NCBI GenBank assembly: GCA_900319255.1
Contig: ONNU01000120.1
Span: 1-13,320 of the forward strand
DNA length: 13,320 bases
Reading direction: 5' to 3'
Source: an uncultured Eubacteriales bacterium
Lineage (GTDB): Bacteria > Bacillota > Clostridia > Oscillospirales > Acutalibacteraceae
Both the position numbers and the translations under genes were made by a program. The notes under the pieces are model-generated. The model was not told where the DNA came from. It saw nothing but the letters and a program-made list of their open reading frames with translations, and ran no database searches. Shown here piece by piece: positions 6,159 through 13,285 of this stretch; the first letter of the stretch is position 1, and each line of letters opens with the position of its first letter.

Positions 6159-7904
6159 TCAGAACTTATCAATAGAACTGCTGAGATCGCTTAAACAGCC
6201 GTATCCACGGTTTACAAGCTTTCTCCATTCCGCCATCTCATCAAGTGCTCCTCTGAGTTTTATCGTTGATAATCTGCAATACTCCTTCAGGCACATGACT
6301 CTGTTGACCCATCGTCTCCATACAAGGAATCCGCCTACTACGCCAAGCACGATCCCCAGCGTAAGTAATACAGGGAATACATCAGTTCCGACCGTAAGTC
6401 CCGCTATTGCAAGGATCAGTATTGCCGCTATGCACATGAATATGAATATCTTCATCAGCTTGTCCTTCATGGCAAAGCCGAATTTCCGTTTATCATATTC
6501 TGCCGAGAGCTTTGAAATGGTATCATCTATTGTGTTTTCATTACATTCTGCTTCAAAGGGAGGCATATCCGATGTGGTATAGATGCTCAGCTTATAGCTT
6601 TCCTTCATGGTAGCGTAGCTGTCCTCAAATGATTTCACCATGCCGGGCTTCAGTCTGTCCTTGAGATATCCGAGAGAGAACTTCTTGACCATGATATTGG
6701 TTCTCCTGGGATCCTCCGAAAGCGCCCATCCCAGCAGCAGATCTCCAAAGGATTTCCGCACCCTCAGATCACCGTACAGCTCCTTGAATTTTGCATTTGC
6801 CTTGCCTGTATCTCCCTTAGCCGCGATAATGGCTTCGTTATACTTCAGATTCTTGACGACCTTGAATTCCTCGTCGTCATAGTCATTGATAAGATCGTAA
6901 AGTATATTCTCTATCTGTTCATGGAGATCGTCCCCTGTGTCATCCTCCTTCTGGAAGATATCGTCAAAGTGCTTTGCAAGAAATGATATCTTTTCCATAC
7001 TGCTAAGCAGCTCCGACATTTCCTTATAGTCAGCGCAGGTCTCCTTGAGAAGCGGATATTCCTCTTCTGTGACATGGATATAATTCTGCGCAAAGGAATA
7101 GCCCTTATCGCTGACCTTTCTTGAAAAGTCGGCTGAGGTAGCTTCTGTCTGCTCCAGCATTGATTTGAAATAGGACGACGCCATATCTGTCAGGGCTTTG
7201 TCATTCCTCAGCGCCCCTACAAGATATGCATGAAGCACATGCTGCCATTCTTCTCCCAGATTGTTTGCATCTGATTTATCCAGAAGGGTTATATACCAGT
7301 TTCTTGCGGTATCTATCCGTCCGAATCTCAGATTTACAAGCATATAGAATACACATGACTTGTATGCATCCATGGTCATGGATTTATTCAGCGCTCTGTA
7401 TGCGGCTTCCTTTTCATTGCTTGCCCAGAGCATTACTGACATGATCGCATATGCAAGCCAGTAATCTGTATTCTGAAGATAGATCTTTTCTACCTGCTTT
7501 CTCAGCGTTTCATTTGATACGATATGCGCATCAAGTCCGATAACATAGCCGAGAGTTATCCTTCTTAACTGATGATAGAATTTGAACCTTGTATAATATT
7601 CGTCATTATACTTGGTCAGCATCTTTGAAGCTTCTGACAGATTCTTGAACAGGAAATAATGCTCCGTTACATCTGCAATAAGCGCTGACAATCTCTGGAC
7701 TATCTCGTCTGCGTCCGATACCTCATCAGATACCCCTGAGACCTTCATGGTAGCTTCATCGCCTACGGTCTCTATGTTGCGTGTCAGTATCTGACAGTTT
7801 TCAATGCCCGCTTCGATCTCCGCCGCAAGCATTTCATTCTGCTGTACCAGCATATTATACTCGTCAACTAACCGGTTATATTCCTGAGCTTCTTCTTCAG
7901 TCAT
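6159..7904 (-). CDS. Membrane-anchored helical protein, first member of the paralogous family
   Basis: This 581-residue protein begins with a strongly coiled-coil N-terminus (about 1-80), followed by a helical-repeat domain containing DYWLAYAIM (147-155), W160 and LVNLRF (189-194), a DYDDEE block (341-346), an SEDPRRTNI block (396-404), and two hydrophobic segments (about 485-505 and 509-529). The tail after the membrane segments is about 50 residues and helical. It is a clear paralog of the genes at 4500-6140 and 529-2229. I chose the ATG at 7904, with AAGGGGG eight bases upstream. An in-frame TTG two codons earlier (7910) abuts that site and is too close. A 239-base gap separates it from the gene before it, so an internal promoter is possible, although I see no convincing -35/-10 pair. 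Confidence 0.9.
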   Translation of the reverse strand: MTEEEAQEYNRLVDEYNMLVQQNEMLAAEIEAGIENCQILTRNIETVGDEATMKVSGVSDEVSDADEIVQRLSALIADVTEHYFLFKNLSEASKMLTKYNDEYYTRFKFYHQLRRITLGYVIGLDAHIVSNETLRKQVEKIYLQNTDYWLAYAIMSVMLWASNEKEAAYRALNKSMTMDAYKSCVFYMLVNLRFGRIDTARNWYITLLDKSDANNLGEEWQHVLHAYLVGALRNDKALTDMASSYFKSMLEQTEATSADFSRKVSDKGYSFAQNYIHVTEEEYPLLKETCADYKEMSELLSSMEKISFLAKHFDDIFQKEDDTGDDLHEQIENILYDLINDYDDEEFKVVKNLKYNEAIIAAKGDTGKANAKFKELYGDLRVRKSFGDLLLGWALSEDPRRTNIMVKKFSLGYLKDRLKPGMVKSFEDSYATMKESYKLSIYTTSDMPPFEAECNENTIDDTISKLSAEYDKRKFGFAMKDKLMKIFIFMCIAAILILAIAGLTVGTDVFPVLLTLGIVLGVVGGFLVWRRWVNRVMCLKEYCRLSTIKLRGALDEMAEWRKLVNRGYGCLSDLSSSIDKF

Positions 7905-8143
7905 TCGCAATTCCCCCTTATTATTCTTATTTTTTTGATCCTCCGGATCATTACAGGCTTTGTATTTCCTTATCTGCCGTTATTATCTTCGACAAATCAA
8001 GAAATATTCTCAGCTGAGCTTCGTTATTTTTTCTCACAGGAAATAAGATATAAATTCACCAGCGCAGCTGGATACATTCCGCTGTCTGATACTTTTGTAT
8101 GTCAGACAGCAGGATGCTTTATTTTTCGCATTGTCCGGGCTTA
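7905..8143 (-). other. 239-base gap with a hairpin and a possible 28-codon frame
   Basis: This is the largest gap inside the cluster. It holds a strong imperfect hairpin (8075-8116) and, nearer the next gene, a small perfect palindrome GATCC-GGA-GGATC (7938-7950). A GTG-started frame of 28 codons (7951-8037) reads RKNNEAQLRIFLDLSKI in its first part and looks protein-like, but it has no ribosome binding site. I found no strong sigma-70 promoter. The gap may hold a regulatory leader for the three-paralog and ATPase half of the cluster. Confidence 0.35.
8075..8116. other. Long imperfect hairpin with a T-tract on the plus side
   Basis: The arms 8075-8089 and 8102-8116 pair over 15 positions, with nine uninterrupted central pairs (GCTGTCTGA with TCAGACAGC), one wobble and one mismatch in the outer part. 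On the plus strand CTTTATTTTTC follows the stem, which is terminator-like for plus-strand transcription. On the minus strand an A-rich run precedes the stem and no U-run follows it. All nearby genes are on the minus strand, so its role is unclear. Options are blocking antisense transcription or stabilising the 3' end of the upstream message. Confidence 0.5.
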
Positions 8144-10132
8144 TCACAAAAGCTTGCAGACCGCGCAGAGGGCTTTTGAGGTCTCCCCCAGCTCCCCCGA
8201 TTTATTCTTCATCGCAGCGTATTTCTTGATCTTATATTTTGCTCCTGAAACAAAGATATCCGCAGAGGCGGTGCTTTTATTTCCGCCCATGGCTTCAAGA
8301 ACATTCTGCGCAGTTTCCGGGCTTTCTCTTGTGGAAAGGATATAAGCCTGGATAAGATTACATTCTATCCTGTCATTCATGGCAATGATGCTGCAGTTGA
8401 TATTTGCAGGATTCTGATAGCTCATTGTCATCATCCTGCCGACATTTCCTATCTTTGCGGCGGACAGGTCGTGGAAATCCAGCACATACCGTATGAATGC
8501 CTTTGTGGATATCTTTGTGGAATCCGGGAAAAGCTCGCCGAATATCTCAGGCTCAAACTGCAGCGGTGTGATGGAAAGCAGATACATATCCATTACGTCA
8601 TCATAATTGACTCCCGCTGTTTTCGACATCCTCAGTATATCAACTCTCTGCTGCTCGGGGATATTATGATCTGTGATGATCTCTGCGCAGGCTTTTGAAT
8701 TTATTCGCAGACCTCTTTCAAGCAGGCTGTATACTATCTCCTTCTTGACCTTGAAATCGTCCTTTGAGGTGAGTATATAATTGCTCAGCGTATTATTGAA
8801 AAAGGATCTATTCAGACCAAGATCAAAGAGCATATTTACTATCGCCGGCTTATTCTCTTTATCATAGCCGCAGCACAGTATGTACTTTTCTACGGTATTC
8901 GTTGAAAGATCGTCTACAAATGACAGCAGGAAGCTTATCATTTCCATCCTTTTTTCAGGCTCGTCCGGTGTCTCGCAAAGATACTCTGTAACAACACGGT
9001 ATTTTACCTTATCCGTTACCTCAAACTGCATCATCAGGCTGATAATGCTTTTCCTGCTTTCATCGTCAAGATCCTCTCTTCCGATTATCGTTGTGAAATG
9101 ATCGGCTGAAAATTCAACGTATTTTCCTGAATCGGAAAGCATGGAAAGTATCTCCGTACATATATCGCTGCCGCATCTCACAAGGGAATATTCAACGATG
9201 GTCGCTATCTCAACATCTACAAGCTCTCCATGGATCACTGTGGACATCAGCTGTCCCATAAGCTCCTGATCCTGAAGGCTGTTTACGATGCTGTTCATCA
9301 GGCAGTCCACTGACGGACGCAGACCCTTTTTGCAAAGCTCGATGGCTATTATGCATTTCGTTTCTGCGGAATCCCCGGATTCCCTGATGTATTTTTCGTA
9401 CCGCTTCTGATCGTCATCGGTGAAATCATTCTCCCGCTCAAACAGGTATACCGCGTTTTCACCCTTCTGACCGTTATCGGGATATTTGCTCAGCAATGAA
9501 TTGAGCACCGATTTTTTATTGATATTATCGGTATTATGGAGTATCGTATTGAACATCTCATAATTTCCGCTTTTGAGCGCATAATTGATAAGATTGCCGT
9601 TGAGGGACATTGAGAATACCGATGACGGGTCAAAATAATTCAGCAGAGCGTCTCTTCTGGCTGCTGCATTTATCGAATCAAATACCAGTATCAGCACACC
9701 TGTGACCTCCGAGGATTCAAAGAAGTCATAAAGCGCTATCTCCTCCTCTGTGGGTGAATCGCCCAGAGAACGCAGCATACTGTAATTCTTTTTCATCATC
9801 GAAAAATAATTCTGCTGCTCTGATTTTGAAATGCCTCCGTTTACGATCATATTCATTTCATAGGCAATATCTGCTATGATCGTTCCGACATATCTTGAAT
9901 CTATTTTCTTGCACTCCACAAGATTGTTCTGCGCGCTGTCCATACGCTTGTAGGCAATATCAAGTATCGCCTGACGCACAACATTCTTGATCGTGAACAT
10001 TGTATCTGCCTGCTCGTGTCTTTCTATTACAGCTCCGCAGTACAGGCATTTCCACATTTTCGTGTCTTTGTCATAATCGAATTTTGTGCCTGCGCAGGAA
10101 GTGCATTTCTGCGCTACATAACTAACAGCCAT
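8144..10132 (-). CDS. Zinc-ribbon protein with a long helical-repeat domain
   Basis: This 662-residue protein opens with a zinc ribbon: CTSC (10-13) and CLYC (29-32), in the style of TFIIB or DZR ribbons. The rest (about 45-640) is a run of helical segments with leucine-rich, charged spacing that looks like degenerate HEAT, ankyrin or TPR repeats. Segments such as ALKSGNYEMFNTILH and VEKYILCCGYD recall ankyrin-like solenoids. A further CAVC lies at 656-659, three residues before the end. No membrane segment or signal peptide is seen, so it should be cytosolic. The ATG has GAGGT about seven bases upstream and follows the membrane-protein gene by 22 bases. A scaffold that docks on the SPFH or membrane partners is plausible, but no specific function can be assigned. 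Confidence 0.88.
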   Translation of the reverse strand: MAVSYVAQKCTSCAGTKFDYDKDTKMWKCLYCGAVIERHEQADTMFTIKNVVRQAILDIAYKRMDSAQNNLVECKKIDSRYVGTIIADIAYEMNMIVNGGISKSEQQNYFSMMKKNYSMLRSLGDSPTEEEIALYDFFESSEVTGVLILVFDSINAAARRDALLNYFDPSSVFSMSLNGNLINYALKSGNYEMFNTILHNTDNINKKSVLNSLLSKYPDNGQKGENAVYLFERENDFTDDDQKRYEKYIRESGDSAETKCIIAIELCKKGLRPSVDCLMNSIVNSLQDQELMGQLMSTVIHGELVDVEIATIVEYSLVRCGSDICTEILSMLSDSGKYVEFSADHFTTIIGREDLDDESRKSIISLMMQFEVTDKVKYRVVTEYLCETPDEPEKRMEMISFLLSFVDDLSTNTVEKYILCCGYDKENKPAIVNMLFDLGLNRSFFNNTLSNYILTSKDDFKVKKEIVYSLLERGLRINSKACAEIITDHNIPEQQRVDILRMSKTAGVNYDDVMDMYLLSITPLQFEPEIFGELFPDSTKISTKAFIRYVLDFHDLSAAKIGNVGRMMTMSYQNPANINCSIIAMNDRIECNLIQAYILSTRESPETAQNVLEAMGGNKSTASADIFVSGAKYKIKKYAAMKNKSGELGETSKALCAVCKLL

Positions 10133-10154
10133 TTTTTTACCTCATTTTTCCGGA

Positions 10155-10859
10155 TCATTTACTGTTTTTCAGCAGCATATTTCTTTCAGATATAAAGGAC
10201 TGAAGCTTGAAACAGGTCTGTAATGCTTCGTTCTTCTGATTATTGGAGCAAAGGTATTTCAGCTCCTTTACCCTGCTGTTTATCATATCGTCAATCTCTT
10301 CGGTAACATCTGTTGTCATGGGGTCTGAATAGAGGATTCCCTCGCTGACCTTATGAAGCTCCTTTTTAAGCTCCTTGTCAAGGCACTGATCCTCAAGCAC
10401 CTTTACCTGTACCGCAAGATTCTTTATCGTTCTTACCTTCGTATCAATATTCTTATTGATATCCTCCACAACATTCTTGCTCATCAGCGCAAGAACTGCA
10501 AAAATAATGAATACCAGAAGCATTATGGACTGGATAACTACTGTCAGCGTGGGCGATGCTATAAATCTGAACAGCATGAATACAAAGCTTACGAATACCT
10601 CTGCGCCGAAATAGAATATCGAAAACGACATCAGCGGTATATTCATAAAAATTGCTTCCGCATCTGAATGCTGGAATGTAATATATGCAACGGCAACATT
10701 CGCTACAAAGCATACGCACATGAATGCATAGCTTATCCAGAATACATCATTCTTTTCCTTGAACAGTACAAGCGTAATGATATTGTATATCGCAAATACT
10801 GCAAGATATACTATGCCCATCATTATGATGTATTTTTTATCGGTCTTTTTCTTACTCAT
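10155..10859 (-). CDS. Four-helix integral membrane protein with cytosolic helical tail
   Basis: From the chosen ATG this is 234 residues. Four hydrophobic segments are visible (about 10-33, 40-62, 70-97 and 105-127), preceded by a Lys-rich N-terminus that should remain in the cytosol. The C-terminal 100 residues are charged and helical and contain YSDPMTTDV (177-185). That block matches YSDPAHTDV in the membrane protein at 4500-6140 with identical spacing. I preferred the ATG at 10859 to an in-frame GTG at 10868, because the GTG sits only two or three bases after GGGAG. Spacing to the ATG is somewhat long at 10 to 11 bases, so the start is not certain. Family not recognised; it may be the integral membrane platform of the system. 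Confidence 0.85.
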   Translation of the reverse strand: MSKKKTDKKYIIMMGIVYLAVFAIYNIITLVLFKEKNDVFWISYAFMCVCFVANVAVAYITFQHSDAEAIFMNIPLMSFSIFYFGAEVFVSFVFMLFRFIASPTLTVVIQSIMLLVFIIFAVLALMSKNVVEDINKNIDTKVRTIKNLAVQVKVLEDQCLDKELKKELHKVSEGILYSDPMTTDVTEEIDDMINSRVKELKYLCSNNQKNEALQTCFKLQSFISERNMLLKNSK

Positions 10860-10942
10860 AAATGTCACTTCTCCCTTTGATATTTCTGCCTTGAAAACGC
10901 TCCCTTTCCCTGAGCTTTCAGGAACAGGCTTTTGCGACAGTG

Positions 10943-10964
10943 CAGGGCGGTCACGGCAGCCCTG
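10943..10964 (-). other. Short GC-rich inverted repeat between genes
   Basis: CAGGGC (10943-10948) and GCCCTG (10959-10964) form a perfect six-pair stem around a ten-base loop, 13 bases after the stop of the SPFH gene. No U-run follows on the minus transcript, so it is not a classical terminator. The 117-base gap here has no other clear signal. Confidence 0.3.
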
Positions 10965-10976
10965 AATGATGCATTA

Positions 10977-12161
10977 TCAGTTTACCTTTGTGCCGCAGAT
11001 ATTACAGAATCTTGAGCCTTCTGCAAGCTGTGCGCCGCATCCGGGACACACCGGCGGGGGCGCCTGGAGCTTCGTTCCGCAGATATTGCAGAATTTTGAT
11101 CCCGCTGTCACGGGATTTCCGCATTCCGGACAGAATCCGCCCCCTGCTGCCGGTGCCGGAGCTGGTGCCGGAGCCTGCTGCACAGGCTGCATGGGCTGCT
11201 GAACGGGCTGGGCATTATACTGCTGCTGCTGGCGGACAAGATTGCTGGAGGACTGTACGCCGGTCATATCTCTTACGCCGGGAGCTGCCTGACCCTGGGA
11301 ATTGAACGCTCCTCTTGCGACATTCGCAACGGTACCGCCAAGCGCTCCGCCTACCATGAAGCCGCTGACAGCACCGCCTACGGCGCCCATGGTACCCTCG
11401 TTGCCTGCGAATTTCTCGGCAATATCCATCTGACGCTCCTCCTGCCAGGTATAGCCCTCGATAAGACGGCTGGTCCTTCTTGACTTGGCAGCGGAGATCG
11501 CATTATAATCCTCCGGAGGAACCTCAATGGATTCGATATTGAAATATTCCACCCTGACGCCGTATTCGTCAAATACCTCGTCAAGTCTTTCCTTTACGGT
11601 CTCGCTTGTCTTGAAAAGGTCGGCGTTGATCTCAAAGAAGCTGTTGCCGCCCTTTATCATAATGGTGGAGATAGCGTCCTTTACATGAGAGGAAATAAGA
11701 CCCTTGAAATTATTAAGCATTTCCTCGGAGCTGTAGCGGCTTCTGAAGCCAACAAGCTTTACAAGGAATTTTCTTGACTCCACAATAGAAAAGGTAAGGC
11801 TTCCGTGGAGCATGATATGAAGGAATATATCATACTTGGGATCATCAAGCGTGATAGCTCCTCTTGTTCCCCAGAGCATATCCATCTGATGGACTTTATT
11901 GATATAGAATACCTTGCAGGGGAACGGGCTTTCGCCGCCGGTGGGGATATTGATGATCTTCTTTACGATCGGGATATTGGGTACGGTAAGGGAATGACGT
12001 CCGGGACCGAACAGATCGGCTGCCTGTCCGCTGACGCAGAGAAGCGCCTCGAAGGGTTCGTCAACGATCAGCTGAGAAGTTGCGTTTATCTCTTCTCCCG
12101 GGAATTTCCAGACAAGATCATCCGGAGATCCTCCATATTTAATTACCTGTGAAATTGCCAA
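10977..12161 (-). CDS. YdjI-like SPFH-domain protein with two C-terminal zinc ribbons
   Basis: This 394-residue protein starts MAISQVIKYGGSPDDLVWKF, the opening typical of the Bacillus YdjI group of SPFH (stomatin/flotillin-like) proteins. The SPFH domain covers about residues 15-240, with QAADLFGPGRHSL (46-58) and a FNIESIEVPPED block (207-218). A glycine- and alanine-rich segment (about 255-285) follows, then a Gln/Pro-rich linker with APAPAPAP, and two zinc ribbons with cysteine pairs at 344/347, 358/361, 372/375 and 386/389. SPFH proteins form oligomeric membrane scaffolds; in Bacillus, ydjI lies in an operon with a pspA-family gene. The start is the TTG at 12161, with GGAG eight bases upstream; an in-frame GTG at 12170 overlaps that site. 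No pspA homolog is in the window. This protein is the best clue that the cluster acts at the membrane. Confidence 0.92.
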   Translation of the reverse strand: MAISQVIKYGGSPDDLVWKFPGEEINATSQLIVDEPFEALLCVSGQAADLFGPGRHSLTVPNIPIVKKIINIPTGGESPFPCKVFYINKVHQMDMLWGTRGAITLDDPKYDIFLHIMLHGSLTFSIVESRKFLVKLVGFRSRYSSEEMLNNFKGLISSHVKDAISTIMIKGGNSFFEINADLFKTSETVKERLDEVFDEYGVRVEYFNIESIEVPPEDYNAISAAKSRRTSRLIEGYTWQEERQMDIAEKFAGNEGTMGAVGGAVSGFMVGGALGGTVANVARGAFNSQGQAAPGVRDMTGVQSSSNLVRQQQQYNAQPVQQPMQPVQQAPAPAPAPAAGGGFCPECGNPVTAGSKFCNICGTKLQAPPPVCPGCGAQLAEGSRFCNICGTKVN

Positions 12162-12198
12162 AAAGATCACTCCTTTGATTTTATGATTCCATCCGCAG

Positions 12199-12237
12199 CA
12201 CGGGATGCTCTGCGCTTCAATGCACAGGGCATCCGTG
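12199..12237 (-). other. Strong hairpin in the leader of the SPFH gene
   Basis: GGATGC and GCATCC, then CTGTGC and GCGCAG, pair across a six-base ATTGAA loop with one internal mismatch; the core is 12203-12234. Three more pairs extend it to 12199-12237 around a single bulge. It lies about 40 bases before the start codon and no U-run follows, so it looks like a leader structure rather than a terminator. It may serve as a regulatory, processing or message-stabilising element between the Glu-Pro gene and the SPFH gene. Confidence 0.5.
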
Positions 12238-12248
12238 GTATGCGGTAT

Positions 12249-12266
12249 TTTTATACTCTTGCTTTC
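12249..12266 (-). promoter_or_regulatory. Weak candidate -10 region upstream of the SPFH gene
   Basis: The minus strand reads GCAAGAGTATAAAAATACC, which contains a good TATAAA (12249-12254), but I see no -35 hexamer at the right distance. It lies in the 137-base gap between the Glu-Pro gene and the SPFH gene, just upstream of the leader hairpin. An independent promoter for the cluster here is possible, and would separate it from the phage-like upstream genes. Confidence 0.25.
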
Positions 12267-12298
12267 ACTTTTCCGCTGTTCAGCCGGAAATCACCGTT

Positions 12299-13285
12299 TT
12301 ATTTTTTCCTCCCCTTTTTCTTCTGCTTCAGCCTTTCGATCCATGACATGGGCGCAGCCTTTTCATTCGGATCGTATACTGTGAAATTCATCTTCGGCTG
12401 CTCTCCGAACATGGGATCTATATCATAATATGCCGGTGTCTGGGGTTTAACAGGCGGAGCCGGCTGGGGCGCAGCGCTTACAGGCGGAACTGCATCCGTC
12501 AGATCCTGGGTTATATCGCTGCCGATGTCAGGGGATCGTTCAGGGGTGGGGTCGGGTGTTGGATCGGGTATGGGTTCCGGGTCTGGTTCCGGCTCGGGTT
12601 CTGGCTCCGGCACTGGTTCGGGTTCCGGTTCAGGCTCGGGTTCTGGTTCAGGCTCTGGTTCGGGTTCGGGTTCCGGCTCGGGTTCTGGCTCCGGCACTGG
12701 TTCGGGTTCTGGTTCAGGCTCTGGTTCGGGCTCGGGGTCGGACTCGGGTTCGGGTTCCGGTTCCGGCTCAGGTTCGGACTCGGGCTCGGGTTCGGGTTCC
12801 GGCTCGGGTTCTGGCTCGGGTTCCGGTTCTGGCTCGGGTTCGGGTTCCGGTTCTGGTTCGGGTTCCGGTTCGGTTGCCTCTTCTGTTTGGTTGTCTGACC
12901 ATGATGTAGATATATTTGACATGAAAGAATCGAAGGTGAAATCTTCGGTTGATTCGGGTTCGGGTTCGGACTCGGGCTCGGGTTCGGGTTCCGGTTCCGG
13001 TTCGGGTTCCGGCTCCGGCTCGGGTTCGGGTTCCGGCTCGGGCTCTGGTTCGGATTCCGGTTCCGGCTCGGGTTCGGGCTCGGGCTCCGGCTCCGGTTCG
13101 GGTTCGGGTTCGGGTTCGGGCTGCTCAATCGGAATGTCTGTCTCCGTGTATGTGTACGGGGATGTAATCAGGTCTACCGCCTCCCCGTATTCCACGCCCG
13201 TCTGGTCTTGTCGGATTAAATATCCCGCGTCGCTGTAACGCCGAATCAAATCCGGGTTTTCCTGCAGAATCTCTTCGACAATCAA
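12299..13285 (-). CDS. Glu-Pro repeat protein with a phage-tail-like N-terminus, possible chimera
   Basis: This 328-residue protein has four parts: a folded N-terminus (1-55), a Glu-Pro dipeptide block (56-111), a linker with DFTFDSFM (115-122), a second Glu-Pro block (about 139-249), and a Pro-rich tail ending in basic RLKQKKKGRKK. The N-terminus, containing RRYSDAGYLIRQDQTG and YTYTETDIPIE, recalls short proteins in tail modules of Clostridia prophages; this is from memory and unchecked. Six of its seven isoleucines are ATT, while none of the five in the C-terminal tail is, so the two ends differ in codon use. The blocks should form extended acidic rods. No signal peptide or membrane segment is seen, which argues against a TonB-like role. 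The TTG start overlaps the stop of the upstream gene as TTGA, behind GGGGGTGAG. The frame is open to the window edge, so an earlier start cannot be excluded. Confidence 0.75.
   Translation of the reverse strand: MIVEEILQENPDLIRRYSDAGYLIRQDQTGVEYGEAVDLITSPYTYTETDIPIEQPEPEPEPEPEPEPEPEPEPEPESEPEPEPEPEPEPEPEPEPEPEPEPEPESEPEPESTEDFTFDSFMSNISTSWSDNQTEEATEPEPEPEPEPEPEPEPEPEPEPEPEPEPEPESEPEPEPEPEPESDPEPEPEPEPEPEPVPEPEPEPEPEPEPEPEPEPEPEPEPEPVPEPEPEPEPDPEPIPDPTPDPTPERSPDIGSDITQDLTDAVPPVSAAPQPAPPVKPQTPAYYDIDPMFGEQPKMNFTVYDPNEKAAPMSWIERLKQKKKGRKK
12539..12871 (-). repeat. Second hexanucleotide (Glu-Pro) repeat block
   Basis: About 333 bases made of six-base units that encode Glu-Pro on the minus strand, with occasional Ser, Asp, Val, Ile or Thr substitutions that become common toward the C-terminal end. 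The units vary at the third codon positions, so the array is older or better maintained than a simple slippage product. It remains free of stops in other frames, which creates large false reading frames such as a Gly-Ser frame on the plus strand. Confidence 0.9.
12953..13120 (-). repeat. First hexanucleotide (Glu-Pro) repeat block
   Basis: This block is 168 bases, or 28 Glu-Pro-type dipeptides, with two Ser replacements of Pro. It directly follows the phage-like N-terminus at residue 56. It is separated from the second block by an 81-base unique linker. Such arrays are prone to length change and recombination. Confidence 0.9.

Noticed and set aside
529..12161. A known antiphage or toxin system
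   Set aside because: No nuclease, cyclase, NADase, deaminase, toxin or pore-forming effector could be recognised in any of the proteins.
12511..13128. A minus-strand frame rich in Pro-Asn and Arg-Asn
   Set aside because: It is a shifted reading of the same repeat array, with no unique protein-like domain and no support for its start.
12525..13238. A 237-codon plus-strand frame rich in Gly-Ser
   Set aside because: It is the antisense reading of the Glu-Pro hexamer array; six-base repeats stay open in several frames. The minus-strand frame has unique folded ends, a ribosome binding site and an overlap with the upstream gene.
12299..13285. TonB-like periplasmic spacer protein
   Set aside because: Glu-Pro repeats are present, but there is no N-terminal membrane segment and no TonB C-terminal domain, and the organism appears Gram-positive.
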